Source: REEB52 sp964626905
GTDB taxonomy: Bacteria > Chlamydiota > Chlamydiia > Chlamydiales > SM23-39
Reading direction: 5' to 3'
NCBI GenBank assembly: GCA_964626905.1
Contig: CAZVHA010000001.1
Location: 434,001 to 498,000 of the forward strand
DNA length: 64,000 nucleotides
Made by a program: the position numbers and the translations under genes. Of the stretch, positions 1-9,221 are shown one piece after another. The first letter of the stretch is position 1; every line of letters starts with the position of its first letter. The notes beneath the pieces were generated by a model. That model searched no databases and was not told the DNA's origin. It saw only the letters and a program-made list of their open reading frames with translations.

Positions 1-1
1 A

Positions 2-1012
2 AACAAAGCGATCAAAGCGGGGAGCCATTTTCCCGACGATCCCGAAATTTGGCTCGCCTATGGCATTTGCATGAGCGCTTTTGCCAAGTATTACGACGAA
101 GTGGACTATTACGAACTCGCCATTGAAAAGCTCCAATTGGGCCTCTCGATGGACCGGAGCGATCCAGAACTTTGGCATCAACTAGGCCTTGTTCATAGAG
201 CATATGCCAATATGACCCAAGATGAAGAGCTCATTGAAAGGGCGGTCCGCTTCCTTTCAAAGGCGATGGATTTAAAACCAGCCTGTCCCACCCTTGTTTT
301 CGACATGGCAATCTCCCTTTTTGAATTCAGCGAAATTCTCGACGATCTCCCCGCGCTTGAACAATCGCTCCTCTTCTTTGAGCAGCTTTTGCAAGAGCAT
401 AGAGGGGTGTTGATTCACCACCCTCACTGGCTCTATCACTATGCGGTGGCGCTGGAGTGGCTCGGCCACTTTTGCGATGAAGAGGTCCATTTTGTCCGGG
501 CGGTCGAAATTTTTTCGCATGTCCTTTTAATCGATCCCGATTTTCCCCAAATCCATCACAAAATTGCGCAGTGCTATGTCCATCTCGGATCGATTGCAGG
601 TGAATCGGAATACTATCAAAGAGCGATCCACTTCTTCCGCTTGGCAGCAAGAGAGGATGAGGAAAATGATGAGGCACTTCTCGATTGGGGCATTTGCCTC
701 ATCCATTTAGCCCACCACACACTGGATACAGATCTCATGCACCAGCGCTATTTGGATGCGGAGAGCAAAATCACCCGCGCAGGAACGCTGGGCAATGAAG
801 GGGCCTACTATACCCTCGCATGCCTCTATTCGATTTTGGGAAGGACCTATGAATCGATGGAACTCATCCAAAAAGCACTCTCAGCCCGCTCCTTGCCCCC
901 CATCGATGATCTCCTCGACGACGATTGGCTCGACAACCTAAGGGCAACCCCCGCCTTCGCCCACTTCATCACTGCCCTTGAAGCAAAATTGCAGCAAACC
1001 CGCGAAGAGTGA
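2..1012 (+). CDS. TPR-repeat protein, 5' end outside window
   Basis: The reading frame is open from base 2, so the gene starts upstream of the window and only its C-terminal ~336 residues are seen. It is built of consecutive helix-turn-helix units of about 34 residues with TPR-like spacing, for example repeats containing 'ELWHQLGLVHRAYA', 'KAMDLKPACP', 'VLLIDPDFPQIHHKIAQCYV' and 'YTLACLYSILG'. The tail 'DDDWLDNLRATPAF' is the kind of C-terminal cap often seen after TPR arrays. No enzymatic motif is visible. TPR proteins are protein-protein interaction scaffolds, and in Chlamydiae many act as secretion chaperones, but nothing here decides that. It converges on the cupin-like gene, with a large palindrome between them. 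Confidence 0.8.
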   Translation, partial: NKAIKAGSHFPDDPEIWLAYGICMSAFAKYYDEVDYYELAIEKLQLGLSMDRSDPELWHQLGLVHRAYANMTQDEELIERAVRFLSKAMDLKPACPTLVFDMAISLFEFSEILDDLPALEQSLLFFEQLLQEHRGVLIHHPHWLYHYAVALEWLGHFCDEEVHFVRAVEIFSHVLLIDPDFPQIHHKIAQCYVHLGSIAGESEYYQRAIHFFRLAAREDEENDEALLDWGICLIHLAHHTLDTDLMHQRYLDAESKITRAGTLGNEGAYYTLACLYSILGRTYESMELIQKALSARSLPPIDDLLDDDWLDNLRATPAFAHFITALEAKLQQTREE

Positions 1013-1072
1013 TCGATTTGCGGATAAATCAATTTCTCATTTTTGCCTAGCGGGCTAATAGCAAAACTTGCT

Positions 1073-1237
1073 AACCTGAGTTTTGGGTTTCTCCGGCAGG
1101 AGATTCAATGCTTTTCTGGAAAGATTTTTGCTCTTGGAGGCGAGGGCAAGGGCGGGCCGCTCCCCTTGCCGAGGCGAAAGAGCAAAAAGATTCCAGAAAA
1201 CATTGAATATCCGACGGATAAACCCAAAACTCAGGTT
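1073..1237. repeat. 165-bp imperfect palindrome between convergent genes
   Basis: The left arm from 1073 ('aacctgagttttgggttt', then 'attcaatg', 'ttttctgga', 'tttttgctctt') is repeated as the reverse complement in the right arm ending at 1237. Pairing extends about 65 bases with few mismatches, and a nested GC-rich hairpin (ggcaaggg/ccccttgcc) lies near the centre. The right arm ends one base before the stop codon of the minus-strand cupin-like gene. It could act as a bidirectional terminator, but it is much longer than a usual terminator and lacks a T-run, so a mobile palindromic repeat is equally likely. Confidence 0.85.
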
Positions 1238-1238
1238 G

Positions 1239-1577
1239 CTACTCTTTCAATTCAATAACGATCAACTCTATCGGTTTGCATGTCTTGTTGATGCTTCTGT
1301 GAAGTTGGCCGAGGGGATCGGCTTCCCGAAATACAGCTTCCCCTTTCGGGAAATCAATATCTATCATTGATCCATCCCCCTCAAGACGAGTAATTGTTCC
1401 TCCCTTAAGAGAAATGACTACTCGCGGATAGTCATCCCGGTGCAACCCAATTTCTTCATGAGCCATGATTTTTATTTTAGAGGCACGAATCCGATTATTT
1501 TCAAACTGTATCTGAGACTCAGCAGCCGAAATTCCATATGCCAGAAAACAGCATATACCGATAAGCGTTTTTTTCAT
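1239..1577 (-). CDS. small exported cupin-like protein
   Basis: A 112-residue protein with a clear Sec signal peptide: MKK, then a hydrophobic run, then 'ISAAES'. The mature part has the short beta-strand pattern of a single cupin domain: 'HEEIGLHRDDYPRVVISLKG', then a turn, then 'IELIVIELKE' at the end. Only one metal-ligand-like histidine cluster is evident, so metal binding is uncertain. The start is supported by AAGGGA about nine bases upstream of the ATG. It is probably periplasmic. No neighbour suggests a pathway, and it reads toward the TPR gene across the palindrome. Function is unknown beyond the fold guess. Confidence 0.6.
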   Translation of the reverse strand: MKKTLIGICCFLAYGISAAESQIQFENNRIRASKIKIMAHEEIGLHRDDYPRVVISLKGGTITRLEGDGSMIDIDFPKGEAVFREADPLGQLHRSINKTCKPIELIVIELKE

Positions 1578-1720
1578 GAGGCAATCCCTTCTTTTAAAAT
1601 AAAGAGGGACGATGTTATCTCATCAAGATTTTTTTAACAAAAAAAAAGAACGCAAGAAAAAAGTTTCTTGAAATATAAATCATTTTTTTAGGATCCTCTA
1701 CGCCAAAAAAGGGGAAGGGT

Positions 1721-3061
1721 ATGTCAATCCGAGTAGAATTCGATGGTCAGAGCAAGGTCCGGTTCGAAGGACTGGAGGGTTGGGTTGATTTCACACCTGC
1801 GGGGAACTCCCCTCAACATTTTAGAGTCACAGACATTAAGACAAAAAAAATCGAAAAAATCCTCTTGGACAGAGGGGCCCTTTTTCGATGTCTGAACATG
1901 CCAGACATGGAAGCGCCCGGATGGACAAAAAAACTTCCCGAAATCGTCTTCTTCTGCAGCCAATACTGTGGAACACTTCTGAAAGTCATCGATTATACAC
2001 AAGACCTTTGGAGACACTCTTCTATCAAGCCCCTTCCTAGAGATGATGCCGCTAAGATCGCCGGAGCCATCACTTGGACAGTTCTATTTGCCCCAAGAGG
2101 AGGGCATTTACACATTCATAAAGGCGTATTTAATACAGTTTTCGGGTTTTATCTTCTCAGGACAACAAAGAATGGAATACACCATGTTTATCTCGAACTC
2201 GAACTCGAAATAGATATAGCTTCGGCGGAGAGAAAACAGAGCGAAAGTGATCGGAAAATCAAAGAACAAGATGACCCCTTACTGTTGGATTTAAATGAAA
2301 ATCCGTTTGGAATTTTTTCAGCTTTCTCCCTCAAAAGCGCATGCCGCTTTGCTAAAGAGATGCCGAGGGTATCGCAAATCATGACTCGCAGCGGGATAAC
2401 CCCCAAAAAGCAAAACGGGGTCAAGAAAAAAGTAAACAGTCGACTGACAGCTCCGATTGGACACGTCAGGGCTCGCTCTGAAAAAAGCCCTCCCCCCCCT
2501 AAAAACCATCGCAGAGCGGTTTCTGGAGTGGCAGCTGTTCCTGCCTCAAAGCCTCCATCGAGCCCTACAAAAAAAACAGCTGCTCGGCCTTCTCCTCAAA
2601 GACTGAATTCAAGACTGGCTCTAACTCTAGCAGTCCCTACTTCTCCCCCCTATTCTCCTCCGGGGATGTTGATCAGGGGAATAAACCGAGGCGATCCTCA
2701 TGCGGGGACAAAGAGCGCTCAAAGAAAAAGAATCTCTAGCCCACCTCCTGCTCGTCATCCAACTTCTCCCGAGAATCTGCGCGCATTAAAAAAGCGGGTA
2801 GAGGCGACAAGAAAACGGTCAATGAGCGCACGTGCGCCAGTCAATCGCCCAACTGCCGCTAGCCCGCCGCCAATGAGCCCTCTTTCCAGTCCAATGAAAA
2901 GGGTTGTGCAGCTTCCATTAAGTCCACCTCTTGACGCAGGTGTGAACCCTGGCCCACCTGTGAAATTAGATGAGCTCCCTCCAGGTGACCTTGTTACTAA
3001 GAATATTAAGAGACCACCTCACCTTGATATCTCGATGGACGACTCTGACGACGAACGGTGA
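1721..3061 (+). CDS. unknown protein with proline-rich basic C-terminal half (possible effector)
   Basis: A 446-residue protein that I do not recognise as a family. Residues ~1-165 look globular, with alternating strands and aromatic residues. Residues ~215-440 are low-complexity, rich in Pro, Ser, Arg and Lys, with many SPP/PTSP-type motifs, and end in an acidic tail 'DISMDDSDDER'. No signal peptide or membrane segment is visible. A long disordered SP-rich tail on a globular head is common among secreted chlamydial proteins acting in the host cell, where SP motifs attract host kinases and PP motifs attract SH3 domains. That is inference only. A purine-rich ribosome site (aaggggaagggt) precedes the ATG. 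It stands alone upstream of yidC. Confidence 0.65.
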   Translation: MSIRVEFDGQSKVRFEGLEGWVDFTPAGNSPQHFRVTDIKTKKIEKILLDRGALFRCLNMPDMEAPGWTKKLPEIVFFCSQYCGTLLKVIDYTQDLWRHSSIKPLPRDDAAKIAGAITWTVLFAPRGGHLHIHKGVFNTVFGFYLLRTTKNGIHHVYLELELEIDIASAERKQSESDRKIKEQDDPLLLDLNENPFGIFSAFSLKSACRFAKEMPRVSQIMTRSGITPKKQNGVKKKVNSRLTAPIGHVRARSEKSPPPPKNHRRAVSGVAAVPASKPPSSPTKKTAARPSPQRLNSRLALTLAVPTSPPYSPPGMLIRGINRGDPHAGTKSAQRKRISSPPPARHPTSPENLRALKKRVEATRKRSMSARAPVNRPTAASPPPMSPLSSPMKRVVQLPLSPPLDAGVNPGPPVKLDELPPGDLVTKNIKRPPHLDISMDDSDDER

Positions 3062-3155
3062 ATTTTGTGCATCGGATGCCCCTCAACCGTTCTCGGGTTG
3101 CGCCAATTTTCAAAATTTGCTATCCTAGCCCAATTAAACTTCTCTCAAGAGGTCC

Positions 3156-5015
3156 ATGGATAAACGTACCCTTCTTTTTATGCTCTGCGTCAGCCTCGCT
3201 TTTTTTGGCGTGCAAACCTTTTTTAGTAAAAATGCAAAACCAAAAGAGATGGCCTCTGCCAAGGCGCCTACACCCGCACCCACACCCGCGCCCCTTCCTC
3301 AAATTGCCCAGGTGAGCCCTTCATTTAGCCCCTCCCAAGACGAAACCCTCTACGTCCTTGAAAACGAATACCAGCAGCTCGTCTTTTCGAGCTTAGGGGG
3401 AAGCCTTGCCGAAATCAATCTCCCCTTCACGAGCACAAGTCCCAAAAGCCTTGTAAAAAAAATAGGCTTTGATCAAGAGATCGCGGCCCATTCCCCCCAA
3501 AACAACCTCTTTCCTCTTTCCCCAGCCAAAACATCTTCTGGATCGATGATGGAGGGCAATGTCGGTGGATACTACCCTCTTTTAAGGCGCTCGCTCAGTG
3601 GAAATCACCTCCCTGCAGAATACTATGCACTCAACATCGTTGGAGATGATCCCAATATCGCAAATGTCACTTTTAAAGTGAGCCGCTTTGAGTCCAATCT
3701 GATCGAGTTTCAAGGCTCCATCGGCCAAGCGATGATCACAAAAACCTATTCGATCCCCAAAGAGCGAGCTGGTCCCTACTGCTTCAACCTCGATATCAAA
3801 ATCGATGGCGATGCGAGAGGGCTATGGCTCACCTCAGGCGTGCCCGACGTCGAAATCGTCGCCAATTCCTACAGTCCCCTCTTGCGCTTCCAAATGACCA
3901 AAAATAAAACATCCGATGTAGAGACCATCGATCTTCCCAAAAAGGGGCCCATTCAGTCGATGAACCTCTCCCCCAATTGGATTAGCAATTGCAACGGCTT
4001 TTTTGGCATTTTAATGGATCCGCTTGAGTCGAATAGCCCCGGCTACAAAGCTCTCAAAATCGATGGTGCCCTCGTCCCAACAAGACTGACACTTATCGAT
4101 CCAAGATACGATCTTTACCCCGCGGCCAATTATCCGGGCTACGCTACCTTCTTGCCCTTGCAAAGTGGCTTGACTCCATTTCGGATTATCGCAGGTCCCT
4201 ATGACGTTTCCCTTTTAAAGGAGCTGGATGCCCTCTATGACGAGCCGTTGGAAAACTACAACCCAGACTACGTCTCTGCAATGAGCATTCAAGGGTGGTT
4301 CTCCTTCATCTCTCAGCCCTTTTCAAAATTTCTCTTTTGGCTGATGGAGATTTTCTACATGGTCACAAGGTCTTGGGCCGCGTCGATTATTTTGCTCACC
4401 ATCGCCCTAAGGGCCATGATGTATCCTTTGAACAACTGGTCGATCCGCTCATCGATCAAAATGCAGGAGATCTCGCCCAAAGTCAAAGCGGTGCAAGAAA
4501 AATACAAAAAAGATCCGCGCAAAGCCCAAACGGAAGTGATGAACCTCTATCGAGAATCGGGCATCAATCCCCTCACCGGCTGTTTTCCTGTCCTTTTGCA
4601 AATGCCCTTTTTAGTCGGGATGTTTTACCTTCTGAAATCGAGTTTTCCATTGAGAGGCGCCGTCTTCATCCCCGGATGGATCAGCGATCTTTCGGCGCCC
4701 GATCTCCTCTTCAGCTGGGGCCAGCCCATCTGGTTCATCGGCAATGAGTTTCACCTCCTCCCCATCTTGATGGGCCTCACGATGTTTTTGCAGCAGCGCT
4801 TCATGTCCAAAGCACCGCAAGATCCGAAGCAATTGTCCGATAGCGAAAAACAACAAAAGCTCATGGGGAACATGATGGCCATCCTATTCACTGTGATGTT
4901 CTACAATTTCCCATCTGGACTCAACATCTACTTCATGCTCTCCACTCTTTTAGGAGTTGGACAACAGGTTTGGATGATGAAAAAAATGAAGAGCGAACTC
5001 CCCAAAAAGGCATGA
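3156..5015 (+). CDS. yidC: membrane protein insertase YidC
   Basis: A 619-residue member of the YidC/Oxa1/Alb3 family, which inserts inner-membrane proteins alone or with SecYEG. Residues 5-22 form the N-terminal membrane anchor, followed by a Pro/Ala-rich linker and a large periplasmic domain to about residue 370. The conserved insertase core follows: a first core helix ending 'IALRAMMYPL', whose Arg near residue 416 is the groove arginine, then a charged cytoplasmic hairpin (KVKAVQEKYKKDPRKAQTE), 'PLTGCFPVLLQMPFLVGMFYLL', and the last helices near 'FPSGLNIYF'. The start has AAGAGG upstream. Its stop overlaps the dnaA start as ATGA, matching the yidC-dnaA neighbourhood of Chlamydia. It appears somewhat shorter than the C. 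trachomatis protein as I remember it. Confidence 0.95.
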   Translation: MDKRTLLFMLCVSLAFFGVQTFFSKNAKPKEMASAKAPTPAPTPAPLPQIAQVSPSFSPSQDETLYVLENEYQQLVFSSLGGSLAEINLPFTSTSPKSLVKKIGFDQEIAAHSPQNNLFPLSPAKTSSGSMMEGNVGGYYPLLRRSLSGNHLPAEYYALNIVGDDPNIANVTFKVSRFESNLIEFQGSIGQAMITKTYSIPKERAGPYCFNLDIKIDGDARGLWLTSGVPDVEIVANSYSPLLRFQMTKNKTSDVETIDLPKKGPIQSMNLSPNWISNCNGFFGILMDPLESNSPGYKALKIDGALVPTRLTLIDPRYDLYPAANYPGYATFLPLQSGLTPFRIIAGPYDVSLLKELDALYDEPLENYNPDYVSAMSIQGWFSFISQPFSKFLFWLMEIFYMVTRSWAASIILLTIALRAMMYPLNNWSIRSSIKMQEISPKVKAVQEKYKKDPRKAQTEVMNLYRESGINPLTGCFPVLLQMPFLVGMFYLLKSSFPLRGAVFIPGWISDLSAPDLLFSWGQPIWFIGNEFHLLPILMGLTMFLQQRFMSKAPQDPKQLSDSEKQQKLMGNMMAILFTVMFYNFPSGLNIYFMLSTLLGVGQQVWMMKKMKSELPKKA

Positions 5016-6220
5016 AACAGTGGCAAGAACTCACCTTCGATCTCGAACAAGAGCTCGGAGTTGAGGTTGTGCAAAAATGGCTCCCCAAAATGAGCCATTT
5101 TGACGCCGCAAACATCTATCTCCATGTGCAAGACTCTTTTCAACTCCACTGGTTTGATGAATATGTCAAACCCCGTTTAAAAACCCTTCTCAATGAAAAC
5201 AGCCGCCCAATCAAAGTCCATCTGCTCACTGAGAAAAAAAGAGAGAGCCCCAGAGAAGAACCCTCCATCTCCTTCCTCCCCGATCCGATCGATCCTGAAA
5301 TGGATCTTTCCCATTTCATCCCCTTCGAGAGCAACAAAATCGCCTATGAGCTTTTAAAAAATGGATCGCCCTTCAATCCGATCTACCTCTTCGGCCCAAA
5401 AAGCTCCGGCAAAACCCACCTTTTGATGGGGGCTGCCCTCCTCATGCAAAAAATGGGGAAAAAAGTCTTCTTTGTCAGGGCAGAGACCTTCACGGGACAC
5501 GTCGTCCAAGCCATCCGCCTCTCACAAATGCAGACATTTCGAAAAACCTACCGAGAGATCGACGCCCTCATCATCGACGATATCGACATCTTTTCCAAAA
5601 AGGCGGCCACTCAAGAAGAATTTTTCCACACGTTCAATACCCTTCACATTCAAGGAAAACCGATTCTGATCAGCGCCCACACGCCCCCCTCAGGGCTCTC
5701 CGAAGTGGAGCCGCGCCTCATCAGCCGCTTCGAATGGGGCATTTCTCTCGAAATCGGCCAAGGAGATTTTAGAGCTATTTTGAAACAAAAGGGGCCCTTT
5801 TCAAGTGAGATCATCGAATGGCTCCTCACCCAGTTTCCAGAGGATCCAATGCTCGCATCTGAGTCTTTGAGATTGCGCGCTAAAAAGGCCCCCCTCACCC
5901 CCGAATCAGCGGCACTGCTCCTCAAAGATCTCCTCGCAAAGCAAAAAGAAAATGCACTTACCCCCGAAAAAATTGTCAAGGCGATCTCCATCCACTACGG
6001 AATCCCCCCCGATGATATTTTGGGCAAATCGCAAACGCGTAGCGTCGCCCTCCCAAGACAGATCGCAATGTACTTTTGTAGAAAAAAATTGAAACTCCCT
6101 TTTCAGAAAATTGGACAAATTTTTGGGAAAGATCACTCCACTGTAATGAGCAGTGTGCGCCAAATCGAAAAGGGTGCTACTGAAAAAACAATCGAATTGC
6201 CAAAAATAGATGCCCCCTAA
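5012..6220 (+). CDS. dnaA: chromosomal replication initiator DnaA (DnaA1-type)
   Basis: DnaA binds the origin and opens it in an ATP-dependent way. I place the start at the ATG overlapping the yidC stop (ATGA), giving MKQWQEL and 402 residues. An in-frame ATG 42 bases upstream exists, but it lies inside yidC and would add a charged tail that DnaA proteins lack. Visible parts are the N-terminal domain I, a Walker A 'FGPKSSGKTHLL', a Walker B 'ALIIDDIDIF', and the C-terminal helix-turn-helix signature 'GKDHSTVMSSVRQIE'. Domain II is very short, and the protein is shorter than a typical ~450-residue DnaA. Chlamydiae carry two dnaA genes, and the yidC-linked one corresponds to DnaA1. No clear cluster of DnaA boxes was seen beside it. 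Confidence 0.92.
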   Translation: MKQWQELTFDLEQELGVEVVQKWLPKMSHFDAANIYLHVQDSFQLHWFDEYVKPRLKTLLNENSRPIKVHLLTEKKRESPREEPSISFLPDPIDPEMDLSHFIPFESNKIAYELLKNGSPFNPIYLFGPKSSGKTHLLMGAALLMQKMGKKVFFVRAETFTGHVVQAIRLSQMQTFRKTYREIDALIIDDIDIFSKKAATQEEFFHTFNTLHIQGKPILISAHTPPSGLSEVEPRLISRFEWGISLEIGQGDFRAILKQKGPFSSEIIEWLLTQFPEDPMLASESLRLRAKKAPLTPESAALLLKDLLAKQKENALTPEKIVKAISIHYGIPPDDILGKSQTRSVALPRQIAMYFCRKKLKLPFQKIGQIFGKDHSTVMSSVRQIEKGATEKTIELPKIDAP

Positions 6221-6230
6221 AGCAGGGGGC
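6212..6230. terminator. hairpin overlapping the dnaA stop codon
   Basis: GCCCCCT-aaagc-AGGGGGC forms a seven-pair GC-rich stem that includes the dnaA stop codon in its stem and loop. It lies between dnaA and the convergent T3S chaperone gene ending at 6240. There is no strong T-run, so efficiency is uncertain, but position and stability fit a shared terminator. Confidence 0.6.
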
Positions 6231-6239
6231 ATAAAAGAC

Positions 6240-6758
6240 TTAAATCTTGATGTAACGCTCGCCCGGTTTTGGCCCAGCGCCAAAAGAGGCTGCCTGATCC
6301 GGAGGAGGTACGGGGAATTGGAACGGCCCTGGATCTTCACCCGCCATGATTTTGGTCACAATCTCTCTCCACTTCTCCACCGTCTCAACAAAAAGAGCGG
6401 CAAATCGGCGAAGAGCCATTGCATCGACCCCGAGCCCCATGTCAATCACACAGTGCATCAAAATCAGCTCTTCCTTGGGTGCAACCCCAATGCCTCCACC
6501 CGCCATCTGACCGCCAAGCATAGACCCCTCGAGAAGGCGCTCGTAGAGCTTCAGTCGAATTCTGTCGTCTTTGGGCAGCCCATCTAAAATGGGAGAATAG
6601 AGATACAGTCGGTCCGAATTCGGCTCATAGGTAATGTGAAGTGAAAATGTGTTGTCAATTCCAAGAATACAGGTGTTGTTTTCATCGAAATCCAACCCCT
6701 CTAGATTTAGCTCCTTGCCAAACTCTCGAAGGTTCGCCTTCGCGTTTTCATAGGACAT
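6240..6758 (-). CDS. slc1: type III secretion chaperone, Slc1-like (CesT family)
   Basis: A 172-residue CesT-fold chaperone closely resembling C. trachomatis Slc1 (CT043), which binds early effectors such as Tarp and escorts them to the type III secretion apparatus. Matching stretches are 'NNTCILGIDNTFSLHITYE', 'SDRLYLYSPILDGLP', 'LEGSMLGGQMAGGGIGVA' and 'ELILMHCVIDM'. The C-terminal tail is Pro/Gly-rich, as in Slc1. The start is well supported by AGGAGG seven bases upstream. It is divergent from glgX, as the slc1/glgX pair are neighbours in Chlamydia. Its presence implies a functional T3S system with early effectors, although none of its known client families was recognised in this window. 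Confidence 0.9.
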   Translation of the reverse strand: MSYENAKANLREFGKELNLEGLDFDENNTCILGIDNTFSLHITYEPNSDRLYLYSPILDGLPKDDRIRLKLYERLLEGSMLGGQMAGGGIGVAPKEELILMHCVIDMGLGVDAMALRRFAALFVETVEKWREIVTKIMAGEDPGPFQFPVPPPDQAASFGAGPKPGERYIKI

Positions 6759-6933
6759 TGGGTTTCCTCCTAAATGCAGTTTTTTTATTCAAAAAAGGTT
6801 CGCAAGCAGAAACTTTTATAAATCTTTACACCCGTTGAATGCAAGTGAATTCTTTTGGCCCCTGCTTCAGACCCCTCTTCTGGAGAACTATTTTAGTTGA
6901 AACATAATTTGAATTCAAGTTTAAAGACGAGTA

Positions 6934-8817
6934 ATGAAGATAATTAAAGGGAATTCGGACCCACTAGGGTTTTCAATTAGGGATAATACGGCAAACTTTG
7001 CCCTATTCTCGGCCCATGCAACCCAAGTGGTATTGGGGCTTTTTGAGGGGGAAAAGCTGACGAATGAGATCCCGATGTATCGGGAGAAGGACATTTGGCA
7101 TATTGGGATAGCGGAGTTTGGCAAGGGGGTCGAATACGCCTATCGGTGTGAGGGGCCCCCGGAGAAATTTTATAGGCCCGAGGTATGGTTGATCGATCCT
7201 TATGCGAAGAGGGTGCGGGGAGGCCGTGCGGTGGCCGAAGAAGTGGCTTCTTTTGATTGGGGAGAGGACGCCCCTCCGCACGTTCCTCGAGAAGAGCTCA
7301 TCATCTATGAAATGCACGTTCGGGGCTTCACGAAACACTCATCGAGCAAAGTCTCACAACCGGGGACCTATTTGGGGATGATCGAAAAAATTCCCTACTT
7401 AAAAAAGCTTGGGATCAATGCGGTGGAGTTGATGCCCATTTACGGGTTTGATCCTCATTCGGTGCAAAGGACAGATCCAAAGACAGGGCAAAAACTCGTC
7501 AATTATTGGGGTTATAGCCCCTTGCACTTCTTTTTCCCGATGGACTGGTACGCGAGCAAAAACCCGATCCAAGAGTTTAAAATGCTTGTGAAGGAATTGC
7601 ACAAAAATGGGATTGAGGTGCTCCTCGATGTCGTCTACAACCATTCTGGGGAAGGGGGAGAAAAATGTCCCTCCGTTCACTTTCGAGGCATCGACAATTC
7701 GGTCTACTATCTCATTGGGCACGATGGAAAGTATCTCAACTATTCGGGCTGCTCCAATACGCTCAATACGAATCATCCGATGGTGATGAAGCTGATTCTC
7801 GATTCGCTCCATTACTGGATCGAAGAGATGCATGTGGATGGATTTCGATTTGATCTCGCCTCCATTTTTACAAGAGACACCTCGGGAAAACCGGTGGATC
7901 AGGCGCCGATCTTGGAGGCGATTGCAAAAGATCCCGTTTTAGCGCGGGTAAAATGGATTGCCGAGGCTTGGGACGCAGCGGGGCTCTATCAGCTTGGGCT
8001 TTTTCCCAAGTGGGGACCCTGGTCTGAGTGGAATGGACAGTATCGAGACGTAGTGAGGCGCTTCATCAAGGGGACAGAAAATCTCGCGGGCTACTTTGCA
8101 GGGGCCCTTTCGGGGAGCCAGGTGATTTACGGCGCCTCTCACACCCCGTTGAGCAGCGTCAATTTCGTCACGGCGCATGACGGGTTTACTTTGAGGGACT
8201 TGGTCACCTATCAGCATAAAAATAATCTGCGAAATGGGGAAAATAATCGGGATGGAAATAACTCAAATGACAGTTGGAACTGCGGAGCGGAAGGGGCCAG
8301 TACAAATGCCAAAATCTGCCAGATCCGCGAAAGACAGATGCGCAATTTTTTGCTCGCCCTTTTTGTTTCGCAAGGGATTCCGATGCTTTTAATGGGCGAT
8401 GAATATGGCCACACGAGAGAAGGGAACAACAATTCTTATGCGCAAGATAACGAAATGAACTGGTTTCTTTGGGATCAGATGAGTGAAAAGATTTTCAATT
8501 TTGTCTCTTCGTTGATCGCTTTTAGAAAAAAACATTCAGAGCTGCGCAAAAAAGGGTTTTTAACGGACCCTGAGGTGCAGTGGTTTGCCAATTGGGATCC
8601 CCATTCGCGGTTTGTCTCGTATAAATTGCAAGGGACTCCCCCTCTTTTCATCGCATTCAACGCCCATTTTCAAGCAGTAAAAGTGAAACTGCCCGAGGGA
8701 AAATGGAAAAAAATCGTCGACACGCAAGAAGATTGGAATTTCGATGCGAAAGGGAGCCCCCTCGCATCAGAAATCGAGCTCGCAGCGCATTCAGCCCTTT
8801 TATCCATCCGAGTTTAA
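6934..8817 (+). CDS. glgX: glycogen debranching enzyme GlgX
   Basis: A 627-residue isoamylase-type glycosyl hydrolase (GH13) that cleaves alpha-1,6 branches of limit-dextrin glycogen. An N-terminal CBM48-like domain (residues ~10-100) is followed by the GH13 barrel. Catalytic regions are visible: 'DVVYNHSGEG', 'DGFRFDLAS' with the nucleophile Asp near residue 307, 'IAEAWDAAG' with the acid/base Glu near 344, and 'VTAHDGFTLRDL' with the third Asp near 415. The linker 'NCGAEGASTNAKI' is typical of isoamylase/GlgX. The ribosome site before the ATG is weak. Its stop overlaps the next minus-strand gene by four bases. Linkage to slc1 matches Chlamydia CT042-CT043. Confidence 0.95.
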   Translation: MKIIKGNSDPLGFSIRDNTANFALFSAHATQVVLGLFEGEKLTNEIPMYREKDIWHIGIAEFGKGVEYAYRCEGPPEKFYRPEVWLIDPYAKRVRGGRAVAEEVASFDWGEDAPPHVPREELIIYEMHVRGFTKHSSSKVSQPGTYLGMIEKIPYLKKLGINAVELMPIYGFDPHSVQRTDPKTGQKLVNYWGYSPLHFFFPMDWYASKNPIQEFKMLVKELHKNGIEVLLDVVYNHSGEGGEKCPSVHFRGIDNSVYYLIGHDGKYLNYSGCSNTLNTNHPMVMKLILDSLHYWIEEMHVDGFRFDLASIFTRDTSGKPVDQAPILEAIAKDPVLARVKWIAEAWDAAGLYQLGLFPKWGPWSEWNGQYRDVVRRFIKGTENLAGYFAGALSGSQVIYGASHTPLSSVNFVTAHDGFTLRDLVTYQHKNNLRNGENNRDGNNSNDSWNCGAEGASTNAKICQIRERQMRNFLLALFVSQGIPMLLMGDEYGHTREGNNNSYAQDNEMNWFLWDQMSEKIFNFVSSLIAFRKKHSELRKKGFLTDPEVQWFANWDPHSRFVSYKLQGTPPLFIAFNAHFQAVKVKLPEGKWKKIVDTQEDWNFDAKGSPLASEIELAAHSALLSIRV

Positions 8818-9221
8818 CTGAACTTATAAGAAAGCACTATTTCATAATTCCACGCATCACGATCCGAAAACTGGAGAAAAAATTTGCTGGCAATCGCCGA
8901 TATTTCTTCGCCATCCAGAACTCTCTTGATTATTCGTTTTTCTTCAACGATTTCTCCCGTTGCCGTGTAGCTCTCTGGTTTTGCATCGCCAAAGCAACAA
9001 CAAGTCGTTTCACAAATGACTCCTGTGGGCTTTAGAATAATTTCAAAAGACCTCTCAGCAAAATCATAGGCATTCCCCACCTGATTGCCGAGTTGTTGGA
9101 TCTTTTCCAAGATTTGCACAGATGTTTTTAAACCAGTACACCCGTCTGTACTCGAGTTACGATAGGTTACTTGAACAAATTGAACTTGGCGAGCAGAAGC
9201 CAATGGTTGATACGCACTCAT
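8814..9221 (-). CDS. unknown 135-residue protein
   Basis: Not recognised. The sequence alternates short hydrophobic strands and polar turns, with a 'CETTCCCFGD' cysteine cluster mid-protein and no signal peptide or membrane helix. The pattern of strands near the end ('RDAWNYEIVLSYKF') suggests a small beta-rich fold. The start is credible because AAGGAG lies seven bases upstream of the ATG. It converges on glgX with a four-base overlap and has its own upstream region, so it is probably monocistronic. Only the open frame and the ribosome site support it. Confidence 0.6.
   Translation of the reverse strand: MSAYQPLASARQVQFVQVTYRNSSTDGCTGLKTSVQILEKIQQLGNQVGNAYDFAERSFEIILKPTGVICETTCCCFGDAKPESYTATGEIVEEKRIIKRVLDGEEISAIASKFFLQFSDRDAWNYEIVLSYKFS

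Noticed and set aside
5012..6240. Replication origin beside dnaA
   Set aside because: I saw no cluster of TTATCCACA-like boxes or AT-rich unwinding region next to dnaA, and in Chlamydiae dnaA1 is not reliably at the origin.
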